Source: JAJCYK01 sp965212195
Lineage (GTDB): Bacteria; Bacteroidota; Bacteroidia; Cytophagales; Cyclobacteriaceae
Direction: 5' to 3'
Length of the DNA: 64,000 bases
NCBI GenBank assembly: GCA_965212195.1
Contig: CBDBUW010000012.1
Coordinates: forward strand, 248,001 to 312,000
Position numbers and translations under genes: made by a program. Below are positions 36,216-45,121 of the stretch, piece after piece. Within the stretch, counting starts at the first letter, position 1. The number at the start of each line of letters is the position of its first letter. Under the pieces are notes generated by a model, which was given only the letters and a program-made list of their open reading frames with translations, was not told where the DNA came from and searched no databases.

Positions 36216-37652
36216 ATGAAGCAGACCATTCCAGAAAATAAACGTCAAGAGATAATGGCGAAATTAGCCTTGGCTAATCAGGAGTTCCAAGAGGTTTATC
36301 CCGGAGAAAGACCAGATCGACAACCGATTCATACGGTTTACGGAGGAGCCAACTTGTTTAAACACAATTTAGTGGAAAAGATGGGTGAGGTAGCTTTGAA
36401 CTCGTTTTACACTTATGCGCCTAATTTCGTGGTGTTGGCCAATGTACTACAACTTCCCGGATATACAGAACTACCTGTGGTGGGTGATGCGGATAAAGTA
36501 AAAGAGCAACTGGATGCATTGTCTCCCGCTGATCGTCAGCGGCACCCTGCTTGGTTGGCCTATACCGTCTATGAAAAAGTACACCAAAAGCTACAGTCAG
36601 AACCGGTAGAAGATTTCCGTATCGACTTTGAAGATGGCTTTGGAAACCGGCCTGATCAGGAGGAAGATGAAGTGGCTGAAAATGCTGCCCGGGAACTAGC
36701 GAAAGGAATGGAGTTGAACTCGTTGCCCCCGTTCATTGGTATTCGCATAAAGCCCTTTACCGAAGATCACAAACAGAGAGGCATGCGCACTTTGGATATT
36801 TTCTTGTCTACCCTCGGCGGCTTAACCTCTAGGAAGCTCCCGGATAACTTTGTAGTGATGCTGCCTAAGGTTACCATACCTTCGCAGGTGGAAGCATTGG
36901 TGGAGCTGTTCGAGATCCTGGAACAACATATCGGTTTTGCTTCGGGCAGTTTACAGATGGAGATGATGGTGGAGACTACGCAAGCAGTGATGAATGAGCA
37001 TGGAAAGAATGGGCTCATGAACCTGGTGAAGGCCAGCCGTGGTAGACTCATTGCCTGTCACTTCGGAACCTATGACTACACTGCAGCTTGCAATATCACT
37101 GCTAAATATCAGGATATGGGTCATCAGGTCTGTGATTTTGCACATCATATGACCAAAGTGGCCTTGGGAGGCACCGGAATCTGGCTGTCCGATGGAGCTA
37201 CTAACGTAATGCCCATCGCTCCTCATAGAGGAGACGAATTGTCAGATGAACAAATTGCTGAAAATCACAAGGTGGTGCACAGCTCCTGGAAACTTGGGTA
37301 CAACCACACGCGTCACTCCCTTTACAAAGGATTGTATCAAGGCTGGGACCTGCATCCGTCACAGCTTCCCATGAGATACACCGCTTTGTACTCTTTTTTC
37401 TTGGAATCTTATGAAGAAGCAGCCTTGCGTCTCCGTAAATTTGTACAGGCATCAGCGCATGCTACTCTAACCGGAGATATATTCGATGATGCCGCTACCG
37501 GCCAGGGGCTGTTAAACTATTTTATAAAAGCTATTTCCAGTGGAGCTTTAAGCGAGGCCGAAGTACAAGATAGCACAGGATTATCACTGGAAGAAATTCG
37601 CTTAAGGTCATTCGCCAAGATTATCCAATCCTGGCAACAGCGGAATAACTAA
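36216..37652 (+). CDS. DUF6986 aldolase (HpcH/HpaI-citrate lyase superfamily)
   Basis: 478 residues. A PEP/pyruvate-type TIM barrel is suggested by FRIDFEDGFGNR (acidic metal site), FIGIRIKPF, VVMLPKVTIPSQVEALVE, LQMEMMVETTQAV (catalytic Glu) and ACHFGTYDYTAACNI. The C-terminal ~150 residues (HKVVHSSWKLGYNHTRHSLY) are typical of the DUF6986 family, larger than HpaI aldolases. The true reaction is not established in my knowledge; C-C cleavage of a keto acid or malyl-type substrate is likely. It is divergent from deoC and convergent with a HAD phosphatase. Confidence 0.8.
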   Translation: MKQTIPENKRQEIMAKLALANQEFQEVYPGERPDRQPIHTVYGGANLFKHNLVEKMGEVALNSFYTYAPNFVVLANVLQLPGYTELPVVGDADKVKEQLDALSPADRQRHPAWLAYTVYEKVHQKLQSEPVEDFRIDFEDGFGNRPDQEEDEVAENAARELAKGMELNSLPPFIGIRIKPFTEDHKQRGMRTLDIFLSTLGGLTSRKLPDNFVVMLPKVTIPSQVEALVELFEILEQHIGFASGSLQMEMMVETTQAVMNEHGKNGLMNLVKASRGRLIACHFGTYDYTAACNITAKYQDMGHQVCDFAHHMTKVALGGTGIWLSDGATNVMPIAPHRGDELSDEQIAENHKVVHSSWKLGYNHTRHSLYKGLYQGWDLHPSQLPMRYTALYSFFLESYEEAALRLRKFVQASAHATLTGDIFDDAATGQGLLNYFIKAISSGALSEAEVQDSTGLSLEEIRLRSFAKIIQSWQQRNN

Positions 37653-38302
37653 AGCAATTTCCGAATTGAGGCTGTTGTAAGTTCCTGGTAATCATTTATA
37701 AAGCTTAAGATATGCGGAAAATGATTGAACTCTTCAGCACTATGCGTGGTAGTTATGATTATTGCCGGACTTCCGGCATTTAGGGCGGTTTGGGCACCGA
37801 CTACGCTGTCTTCGATAACCAGACATTCTTGAACAGGCACCTGCAGGTTAAGGGCGCTTTGTCGGTATACTTCCGGATGGGGTTTGCCATTGGTGACATT
37901 TCCGGAGTGCAGTATGGATTCAAAGCGATCCCGGATGTTAAGATTGTCCAATATCAGGTCTACGTTTTCTGGTGGTGCGGCGGTGGCCACTGCCAGGGGA
38001 ATACTTTCATCTTGCAGGGTGTCCAGGAAAGACATAAGTCCAGGTATTGGTTGCAACTCATGTACGTAGATGTCACGATACTCCTGCTCTTTTTCCCAGG
38101 CAATGCGACGTCGTTGTTCGGGAGTGAATCGATCTCCAAATATTCTTTCGATTATTTCCTCATTAACACCGTGGATCTCATTCATTACCTCCTCGATGGT
38201 CATATTTAACCCCAAGGAGGCCAGCTTTCTTTGCCAAGCCCGGTGATGCACCATCATATTGTCTACCATGGTGCCGTCCATATCAAAAATGACCCCTTTC
38301 AT
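37649..38302 (-). CDS. HAD-IA phosphatase/phosphoglucomutase-like protein
   Basis: 217 residues. All HAD motifs are visible: FDMDGTMVDNM (nucleophile Asp at residue 7), VATAAPPEN (motif II), KPHPEVYRQSA (motif III Lys) and CLVIEDSVVGAQTALNAG (motif IV). The helical cap after motif I resembles beta-phosphoglucomutases and sugar-phosphate phosphatases. A -7-like box TATCTTTG on the minus strand at 38359-38352, 50 bp before the start, could drive it. Substrate unknown. Confidence 0.88.
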   Translation of the reverse strand: MKGVIFDMDGTMVDNMMVHHRAWQRKLASLGLNMTIEEVMNEIHGVNEEIIERIFGDRFTPEQRRRIAWEKEQEYRDIYVHELQPIPGLMSFLDTLQDESIPLAVATAAPPENVDLILDNLNIRDRFESILHSGNVTNGKPHPEVYRQSALNLQVPVQECLVIEDSVVGAQTALNAGSPAIIITTTHSAEEFNHFPHILSFINDYQELTTASIRKLL

Positions 38303-38351
38303 GCTTAATTTATCATCAATTGTGAAATACCCATAGGGAATATTATGTTCG

Positions 38352-38359
38352 CAAAGATA
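38352..38359 (-). promoter_or_regulatory. -7-like promoter box for the HAD gene
   Basis: TATCTTTG on the minus strand fits TAnnTTTG and lies 50 bp before the start at 38302. I see no TTG at the expected -33 distance, so this is a weak call. Confidence 0.3.
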
Positions 38360-38434
38360 TTACCACCATCTGTAAAAAAGAAGATCTGGATAGGTAAGAT
38401 ATGACCACAATCGTTGGCGATCCCCCGTTATGCA

Positions 38435-38505
38435 GGGCTGCTGTGAAACCAGGATTTCATTTTGGATTAAGGGTTCACAACTGATATGGTCAGCCCTTTC
38501 AGGGC
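38435..38505 (+). promoter_or_regulatory. paired leader structure upstream of the sugar-acid transport operon
   Basis: GGGCTG (38435-38440) pairs with CAGCCC (38491-38496), and inside it TGTGAA (38442-38447) pairs with TTCACA (38474-38479). A competing hairpin GCCCT-TTC-AGGGC (38493-38505) uses the same right arm. Mutually exclusive folds 80 bp before the MFS gene could be a control element; no known riboswitch class is evident. Confidence 0.3.
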
Positions 38506-38586
38506 CATTGGGGGCGTTGAGCAGAAAGTTTATGCTTGAATTTAAGATAATTACACTTATCTTGTCCGGCGCAAAAACCGAGATTA

Positions 38587-39897
38587 ATGAAAACGTTCCG
38601 CTGGTCGGTTACCGTAGCCTTGGCAGGATTCCTTTTTGGTTTCGATACTGCCGTCATTTCCGGAGCCGATGTCCCCATTCAAAAACTCTGGCAGCTAAAT
38701 GACTTCTTTCATGGCACTTTTATTATGTCCATGGCGCTCTGGGGTACGGTGGTGGGAGCCATGTTCGGAGGTATTCCCTGCAACAAATACGGTCGAAAAA
38801 AGACCTTGATCTGGATTGGCGTGTTGTACTTGGTTTCTGCTTTGGGTTCAGCACTAGCACCGGATCCTTATACCTTTTCAATGTTAAGATTTATTGGTGG
38901 CGTGGGGGTAGGAGCTTCTTCAGTAGCTGCTCCCATTTACATTTCGGAGATCGCCGCTGCCCATAACCGGGGAAGACTGGTAGCCCTTTATCAGTTCATG
39001 ATCGTTTTGGGTATTTTGATCGCCTATGTCTCAAATTATTTGATCGGTAGCGAGGGAGCCCATTCATGGCGTTGGATGCTGGGTGTAGAAGCGGTTCCCG
39101 CACTTATATATTTGCTGCTTATTCTCGGGGTTCCTAATAGTCCTCGGTGGTTGGTGTTGTATAAGCATGATGTACAAAGCGCTCGCGGTTTGCTAAAACA
39201 ATTGCAACCGAAAGTCGATGCCGATGTCACTATCCAGGAAATCAAGAACTCCTCTCAGCCAGGTAGTATAGAATCAGTATGGGTGCCGCAATACCGCAAA
39301 CTGGTGTTTTTGGCATTTGCCATAGCCTTTTTCAATCAGCTTTCAGGGATCAATTTCATCATCTATTACGCCCCTCGTATTTTAGAAGAAACCGGCGCTG
39401 GCGCCAGTACAGCTCTTTTGTCTACGGCAGGCATCGGGGTGGTCAATGTGATCATGACACTAGTAGGGATGTACTTGATTGACCGTGCCGGACGCAAAAA
39501 ACTGATGTTAATCGGCAGTATTGGCTATATCATCTCCCTGGCCTTGGTTTCAAGGGCCTTCTTTACCGATTCTTATGATGGAGTTCCCATCATGCTTTTT
39601 GTCTTTATTGCATCGCATGCCGTGGGACAGGGAGCAGTGATCTGGGTATTTATTTCCGAAATATTTCCCAATCATGTACGTGCTCAGGGGCAAGGCATTG
39701 GCACCTCAACGCACTGGGTTTTTGCTGCGGCCATAACCTTATTGATGCCCCAGGTATTGAGCACATTTTCCGGTGGACCAATATTCGCATTCTTCGCTGG
39801 TATGATGGTGCTGCAATTATTATTTGTGTTGTTTATAATGCCTGAGACTAAAGGAGTACCTCTGGAACAATTGCATAAACGCTTAATTAAAAACTGA
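38587..39897 (+). CDS. MFS sugar porter
   Basis: 436 residues, 12 membrane segments. Sugar-porter signatures: LFGFDTAVISGA in helix 1, NKYGRKKTLIW (RXGRR/K loop after helix 2), R-FIGGVGVGASSVAAPIYISE, FFNQLSGINFIIYYAPRI in helix 7, DRAGRKKLM, and the C-terminal PETKGVPLEQL. It imports a hexose or sugar acid by proton symport. It is first in a group with an SSS carrier and KDG-pathway enzymes. Substrate may be glucuronate, galacturonate or inositol. Confidence 0.93.
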   Translation: MKTFRWSVTVALAGFLFGFDTAVISGADVPIQKLWQLNDFFHGTFIMSMALWGTVVGAMFGGIPCNKYGRKKTLIWIGVLYLVSALGSALAPDPYTFSMLRFIGGVGVGASSVAAPIYISEIAAAHNRGRLVALYQFMIVLGILIAYVSNYLIGSEGAHSWRWMLGVEAVPALIYLLLILGVPNSPRWLVLYKHDVQSARGLLKQLQPKVDADVTIQEIKNSSQPGSIESVWVPQYRKLVFLAFAIAFFNQLSGINFIIYYAPRILEETGAGASTALLSTAGIGVVNVIMTLVGMYLIDRAGRKKLMLIGSIGYIISLALVSRAFFTDSYDGVPIMLFVFIASHAVGQGAVIWVFISEIFPNHVRAQGQGIGTSTHWVFAAAITLLMPQVLSTFSGGPIFAFFAGMMVLQLLFVLFIMPETKGVPLEQLHKRLIKN

Positions 39898-39901
39898 CAT
39901 T

Positions 39902-41578
39902 ATGGAATTTAATTACCTGGATTACGTCATCTTCATTGCCTATGCCATTTTAATCATAACCATTGGTCTTTGGGTATCCCGCAAAGGGGAAAAGACCACG
40001 GAAGATTACTTTTTGGCAAGCAAATCCCTTCCCTGGTGGGCCATAGGAGCTTCTCTTATAGCTGCCAATATCTCTGCGGAGCAGTTTATTGGCATGTCCG
40101 GTTCCGGATTTGCCATAGGACTAGCAATTGCCTCCTACGAATGGATGGCGGCTATCACTTTACTAATTGTAGGCAAGTATTTCCTGCCCGTATTTATTAA
40201 ACAAGAACTATATACAATTCCGGAATTCATAGAGAAACGCTATAGTACTAATCTCAAAACGATCCTGGCTATTTTTTGGATAGGCCTATATGTTTTTGTG
40301 AACCTCACAACAGTTCTCTATCTGGGTGCTACGGCGCTGGACACCATAATTGGCGATGGGGATGGTTCTATATTAATGACCAGCATTATTGGTCTGGCGG
40401 TATTTGCAGCGGCCTATTCGCTTTGGGGTGGATTGTCAGCAGTGGCTTGGACGGATGTAGTGCAGGTAGTGCTGCTAATTTTTGGGGGATTGGTCACCAC
40501 TTTTATTGCTATTTCGCACGTAAGTCCGGATGGCAGTATTCTGGGCGGTTTTCAATACATCTATGAGGCGGTACCTGAGAAGTTCTCTATGATCCTGGAA
40601 AAAGGCGAGATCATTACACCCAATGATAATGACGCCTGGTGGGACCTTCCTGGACTGGCTGTTCTAATAGGAGGGATGTGGGTAGCTAACCTGTATTATT
40701 GGGGATTCAACCAGTACATCATCCAAAGGACCCTGGCCGCTAAGAGTTTGAAAGAGGCTCAAAACGGGATTGCATTTGCTGCGTTCCTTAAGATATTAAT
40801 TCCCTTAATAGTAGTGGTTCCCGGAATAATAGCCTATGTGCTGAATACCGGACCTGATGGTGTTGTAACGGCCACTTCCGTAGATCCTACTTTCCTGGGA
40901 GATGAAGGTAACATCATTAACGACAATGCTGCTCCCTGGCTGATTGGTAACTTTGTGCCCAATGGACTTAAAGGACTGGTGCTGGCAGCCTTGGCTGCGG
41001 CAATAGTTAGTTCATTAGCTTCCATGCTCAACTCTACTGCCACCATCTTCACTATGGATATTTACAGACCTCTGATCAATCCTAATGCCAGTCAGGGGGG
41101 TCTGGTAAATGTAGGTCGATTAACCGCCGCGGTAGCGCTGGTTATTGCCATTTCCCTGGCTCCTCAATTGAAGAACTTAGGTCAGGTATTCCAATACATT
41201 CAAGAGTACACGGGGGTAGTCAGTCCTGGTATTCTTGCGGTCTTCTTGTTGGGACTCTTTTGGAAAAAAACTACCAATAATGCCGCCATTTGGGGTGTGG
41301 TGTTGTCTGTGCCCATAGCTTTCTACTTTAAAGTAGCGCAAAATGGATGGTCGGACAGTGCCTTTTTCGTACACCTCCCGTTCTTACAGCAAATGTTGTG
41401 GACAGCGATATTCAGCGCAGGTATTATGGTAATTTTCAGTCTTTTAGAAAATAAGGGTAAAGATCATCCTAAAGGAATAGAGGTTACAAGGACGCTGTTT
41501 GCCACTTCACCCAGTTTTAATATCAGCGCTATGATCGTTATGATCATATTAGCAGTGCTTTACGCCATGTTCTGGTAA
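39902..41578 (+). CDS. sodium/solute symporter (SSS family), second copy
   Basis: 558 residues, about 14 membrane segments, starting 4 bp after the MFS stop. SSS marks: RKGEKTTEDYFLASKSLPWW, NISAEQFIGMSGSGFAIGL, LWGGLSAVAWTDVVQVV, NQYIIQRTLAAKSLKEAQ and LASMLNSTATIFTMDIYR. Differs from the 9269-10843 symporter by a longer periplasmic loop (TGPDGVVTATSVDP). Probably a second uptake route for uronate or inositol. Confidence 0.93.
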   Translation: MEFNYLDYVIFIAYAILIITIGLWVSRKGEKTTEDYFLASKSLPWWAIGASLIAANISAEQFIGMSGSGFAIGLAIASYEWMAAITLLIVGKYFLPVFIKQELYTIPEFIEKRYSTNLKTILAIFWIGLYVFVNLTTVLYLGATALDTIIGDGDGSILMTSIIGLAVFAAAYSLWGGLSAVAWTDVVQVVLLIFGGLVTTFIAISHVSPDGSILGGFQYIYEAVPEKFSMILEKGEIITPNDNDAWWDLPGLAVLIGGMWVANLYYWGFNQYIIQRTLAAKSLKEAQNGIAFAAFLKILIPLIVVVPGIIAYVLNTGPDGVVTATSVDPTFLGDEGNIINDNAAPWLIGNFVPNGLKGLVLAALAAAIVSSLASMLNSTATIFTMDIYRPLINPNASQGGLVNVGRLTAAVALVIAISLAPQLKNLGQVFQYIQEYTGVVSPGILAVFLLGLFWKKTTNNAAIWGVVLSVPIAFYFKVAQNGWSDSAFFVHLPFLQQMLWTAIFSAGIMVIFSLLENKGKDHPKGIEVTRTLFATSPSFNISAMIVMIILAVLYAMFW

Positions 41579-41681
41579 TCGGTAATAAGTAATAATGAAG
41601 GTGGATGGACCACTAGAAATTGGATTAAAGTAAAATACACATTACCTTAACGGATATCACTTTAATTCAGCGAATTGAACT

Positions 41682-42719
41682 ATGAAAAGAGTTGTCACCT
41701 TTGGAGAGATCATGCTTCGACTGGCACCTCCTGGCTTCCTGAGATTCTCGCAAACCAATAGCTTTGAGGCGATCTACGGCGGAGGCGAAAGCAATGTGGC
41801 GGTTTCGCTGGCCAACTACGGGATCCCGGTAGATTTTGTAACCCGTTTGCCGGACAATGATATCGGGCGTTGTGCTTTAATGGAAATGCGCAAACGTGGT
41901 GTGGGTACCGACCAGATGATATTCGGCGGTGATCGATTGGGTATCTATTTCCTAGAGACGGGAGCGGTTTCTCGAGGAAGTAAAGTGGTTTACGATCGCG
42001 CCCATTCCGCGATGTCTGCCATTACCAACGGTATGATCAATTGGGAGCAAGTCTTCTCCGATGCGCAATGGTTTCACTGGACCGGGATAACTCCGGCTAT
42101 TTCTCAAGGCGCTGCAGATGTGTGCTTGGAAGCCATTCAGACAGCCAATAAAATGGGCGTAACCGTTTCCACAGATCTTAATTACCGCAAGAAGTTGTGG
42201 AACTATGGAAAAGAACCGGGTGAGATCATGCAGCCCCTGGTCGAGGGTTGCGATGTTATTCTAGGCAATGAAGAAGATGCCGAAAAGCACTTTGACATTC
42301 ATCCACAAGATGTAGATGTTACTCAAAGCGAAAGTATGGATGCCCGTGCCTACGAGTCTGTATGTAAACAACTCATGGAGCGTTTTCCAAGAGCGAAAAA
42401 AGTGATTACCACCTTGAGAGGTTCCATCAGTGCCTCTCACAACAGTTGGTCGGGAGTGCTGTACAATGGGTCGCAATTTTTGGAAGCACCAACCTATCAG
42501 ATCACTCATATTGTAGACCGCGTAGGGGGAGGAGATTCGTTTATGGCCGGACTGATTTATGGATTATTGCATTATCCGGAAGATGACCAAAACGCCCTAA
42601 ACTTTGCAGTGGCCGCATCCTGCTTAAAGCACACCATTTATGGTGATGCTAATCAGGTGACGGTGGAAGAAGTAGAAAAGTTAATGGCTGGCGATGCTTC
42701 CGGTCGTGTTAGCAGATAA
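41682..42719 (+). CDS. kdgK: 2-keto-3-deoxygluconate kinase
   Basis: 345 residues, a PfkB-family sugar kinase. Marks: VTFGEIMLRLAPPG at the start, the substrate lid GGGESNVAVSLANYG, DLNYRKKLW, and the ATP/anion-hole motif RVGGGDSFMAGLIYGL with the catalytic Asp. It phosphorylates KDG to KDPG using ATP. Nine bp before the KDPG aldolase gene. It completes the step after uxuA (mannonate branch) and uxaA (altronate branch). Confidence 0.94.
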   Translation: MKRVVTFGEIMLRLAPPGFLRFSQTNSFEAIYGGGESNVAVSLANYGIPVDFVTRLPDNDIGRCALMEMRKRGVGTDQMIFGGDRLGIYFLETGAVSRGSKVVYDRAHSAMSAITNGMINWEQVFSDAQWFHWTGITPAISQGAADVCLEAIQTANKMGVTVSTDLNYRKKLWNYGKEPGEIMQPLVEGCDVILGNEEDAEKHFDIHPQDVDVTQSESMDARAYESVCKQLMERFPRAKKVITTLRGSISASHNSWSGVLYNGSQFLEAPTYQITHIVDRVGGGDSFMAGLIYGLLHYPEDDQNALNFAVAASCLKHTIYGDANQVTVEEVEKLMAGDASGRVSR

Positions 42720-42728
42720 ATAATAATT

Positions 42729-43394
42729 ATGGCTCGATTTAGCAGGGTAGAAGTATACCTAAAAATGAAGGAAACGGGCTTAATACCCATATTTTATAAC
42801 CGGGATGTGGAATTGGCGAAACAGGTTATGAAAGCCTGTTATGATGGAGGCGCTCGATTATTGGAATTTACCAACCGGGGCGATTTTGCGCATGAAGTTT
42901 TTGGGGAGTTAAGCAAACTTGCCGCGGTGGAACATCCAGAGTTAATTTTAGGTGTTGGTTCGGTTACCGATGCTGCTACTGCTTCTCTATATATACAACT
43001 GGGAGCCTCTTTTGTAGTGGCACCGGTATTGCGGGAAGATGTAGCATTGGTTTGCAACCGCCGCAAAGTGTTTTATGCACCTGGTTGTGGCAGCGCCAAT
43101 GAAATTGCCCGTGCCGAGGAATTGGGTTGTGAGGTAGTAAAAGTGTTTCCCGGAGGTACCTATGGTCCGGGTTTTGTAAAATCAATTAAAGGGCCTTGCC
43201 CCTGGACAGAGGTGATGGTTACGGGAGGAGTATCGCCCGACAAGGATAACCTGAAAACTTGGTTCGATGCCGGAGCATGCTGTGTGGGTATGGGATCTAA
43301 ATTGATCACCAAGGAGCTATTGGCCAACCAGGATTTTGAAGGATTGAAAGAACGCATTACCCAGACCTTCAAAATAATTAAGTCCCTCTCTTAG
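42729..43394 (+). CDS. eda: KDPG (2-keto-3-deoxy-6-phosphogluconate) aldolase
   Basis: 221 residues, class I aldolase TIM barrel giving pyruvate and glyceraldehyde-3-phosphate. GLIPIFYNRDVELAKQVMKA and LLEFTNRGDFA hold the catalytic Glu region; GVGSVTDAATA follows; the Schiff-base Lys is in EVVKVFPGGTYGPGF; the phosphate loop is MVTGGVSPD. The usual PG-x-x-T-P-S/T-E loop is replaced by APGCGSANEIARA. This variant is seen in Bacteroidota enzymes, so activity is likely kept. Confidence 0.92.
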   Translation: MARFSRVEVYLKMKETGLIPIFYNRDVELAKQVMKACYDGGARLLEFTNRGDFAHEVFGELSKLAAVEHPELILGVGSVTDAATASLYIQLGASFVVAPVLREDVALVCNRRKVFYAPGCGSANEIARAEELGCEVVKVFPGGTYGPGFVKSIKGPCPWTEVMVTGGVSPDKDNLKTWFDAGACCVGMGSKLITKELLANQDFEGLKERITQTFKIIKSLS

Positions 43395-43397
43395 ACG

Positions 43398-45050
43398 GTG
43401 AAGGCTAAATGTTTGCAAATACATCCTGAGGATAATATGGCGGTAGCCCTACAGGATCTTTCTGCGGGCACGGCTTGCGATATTGCTGGTGTTATGGTGC
43501 AGTTGTATGAGGATGTCCCTGCCAAGCAAAAATTTACCCTGACTTCCTTGAATGCCGGAGATGCCGTTTATCTCTACGGAGTTAAAGTCGGGTGTTGCAC
43601 TCATACTGTACCTGAGGGGAGCTTGATCACCACCCAAAATATTGAGCACGCGGCAAATGATTTTACCGTAAGATCAGTGGATTATCATTGGAAACCGCCT
43701 GAGGTTAGCGCCTGGTCCTCACGAACGTTTGAAGGGTACCACCGAAATGACGGATCGGTGGGTACCGCCAATTATTGGCTGGTGGTACCTTTGGTGTTTT
43801 GCGAAAACCGCAACCTGGAGGTATTGGATGCAGCTCTAACCGAAGCCTTGGGGTATGCGGTTCCCAAGGATTTTGCCCTGGACACCAGGTCCCTGGTTGA
43901 GAAATATCGTAGCGGGGCTTCTCAAAAGGAGATATTAGAGGCCCAACTGGTCCAAGACCCACATCAAGCTCAGCAACAACGTGTTTTTCCCAATGTGGAC
44001 GGTATCAAGTTTCTGAAGCATCAAATGGGATGCGGGGGCACTAGACAGGATGCTCAATTGCTCTGCCGGTTGTTGGCGGGATATATCACCCACAGCAATG
44101 TGGCGGGAGCCACTGTTTTAAGCCTTGGTTGTCAAAACGCTCAGATCGACCTGCTTAAGGAAGCCATTCATAAGAAGGATCCGAATTTTAGCAAACCAGT
44201 TCATTACTTGGAACAGCAGGCCAGTAAAAATGAAAGATCTTTTATTGAAGAAGCTATAAAAAAGACATTTGTGGGCATGATGAAAGCCAACCGACAACAA
44301 CGAAAGCCGGCACCATTGTCAAAGTTGAAACTGGGTCTGGAATGCGGTGGTTCCGATGGTTTTTCTGGCATATCCGCGAACCCCGCTTTAGGCTATACCA
44401 GCGATCTGCTAGTGGCCTTGGGCGGGTCGGCGATTTTGTCGGAATTCCCCGAATTGCATGGAGTAGAACAGGAACTTGTTCAGCGTTGCCATCACCAAGA
44501 TTCTGCCCATAAATTTGTAGAACTTATGAACACTTACGCTCAAAGGGCGGCAGCAGTCGACTCGGGGTTTGAAAGTAATCCCTCTCCGGGCAACATCAAG
44601 GATGGGCTGATCACCGATGCCATAAAATCAGCAGGTGCTGCCAAAAAGGGTGGCACTTCGCCCATTACCGAGGTGCTTGACTATGGCGAGAGTGTTACCA
44701 TGCCGGGATTGTCGCTGTTGTGCACCCCGGGCAGCGATGTAGAAAGCACCACTGGTCTGGCGGGAGCAGGGGCAAACTTGATTGTATTTACCACCGGGTT
44801 GGGCACGCCCACCGGCAATCCTATTGTACCAGTGGTCAAGATGTCTTCCAATAACACCTTATACCAGCGAATGTCGGATATCATCGACCTCAATGCAGGA
44901 GGTATTATTAATGGCGAGGACACTATCGAGGGTGTTGGAGAGCAATTATTGGAATACCTTATTCAGGTGGCTAGTGGTAAAGAAATACCGGCGGCAGTGA
45001 GGCTGCGACAAGACGACTTTATGCCCTGGAAAAGAGGGATAAGCCTATAA
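43398..45050 (+). CDS. uxaA: altronate dehydratase (UxaA family)
   Basis: 550 residues from a GTG three bp after eda. The N-terminal SAF domain (~1-95) has HPEDNMAVALQDLSAGT. The main domain has FEGYHRNDGSVGTANYWLVV, KHQMGCGGTRQDA, LSLGCQNAQ, LKLGLECGGSDGFSGISANP and the C-terminal GEDTIEGVGEQLLEYLIQVA. It dehydrates D-altronate to KDG, the galacturonate branch. Tagaturonate reductase (UxaB), which would make altronate, is not in the window, so the branch is complete only if it is encoded elsewhere. Confidence 0.94.
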   Translation: MKAKCLQIHPEDNMAVALQDLSAGTACDIAGVMVQLYEDVPAKQKFTLTSLNAGDAVYLYGVKVGCCTHTVPEGSLITTQNIEHAANDFTVRSVDYHWKPPEVSAWSSRTFEGYHRNDGSVGTANYWLVVPLVFCENRNLEVLDAALTEALGYAVPKDFALDTRSLVEKYRSGASQKEILEAQLVQDPHQAQQQRVFPNVDGIKFLKHQMGCGGTRQDAQLLCRLLAGYITHSNVAGATVLSLGCQNAQIDLLKEAIHKKDPNFSKPVHYLEQQASKNERSFIEEAIKKTFVGMMKANRQQRKPAPLSKLKLGLECGGSDGFSGISANPALGYTSDLLVALGGSAILSEFPELHGVEQELVQRCHHQDSAHKFVELMNTYAQRAAAVDSGFESNPSPGNIKDGLITDAIKSAGAAKKGGTSPITEVLDYGESVTMPGLSLLCTPGSDVESTTGLAGAGANLIVFTTGLGTPTGNPIVPVVKMSSNNTLYQRMSDIIDLNAGGIINGEDTIEGVGEQLLEYLIQVASGKEIPAAVRLRQDDFMPWKRGISL

Positions 45051-45121
45051 GTATTAAATTTCACCAGCTCAATATTCAGCTTACATAAGGTTAGGTTAGC
45101 AATTTTGACCTTCTTTACTAA

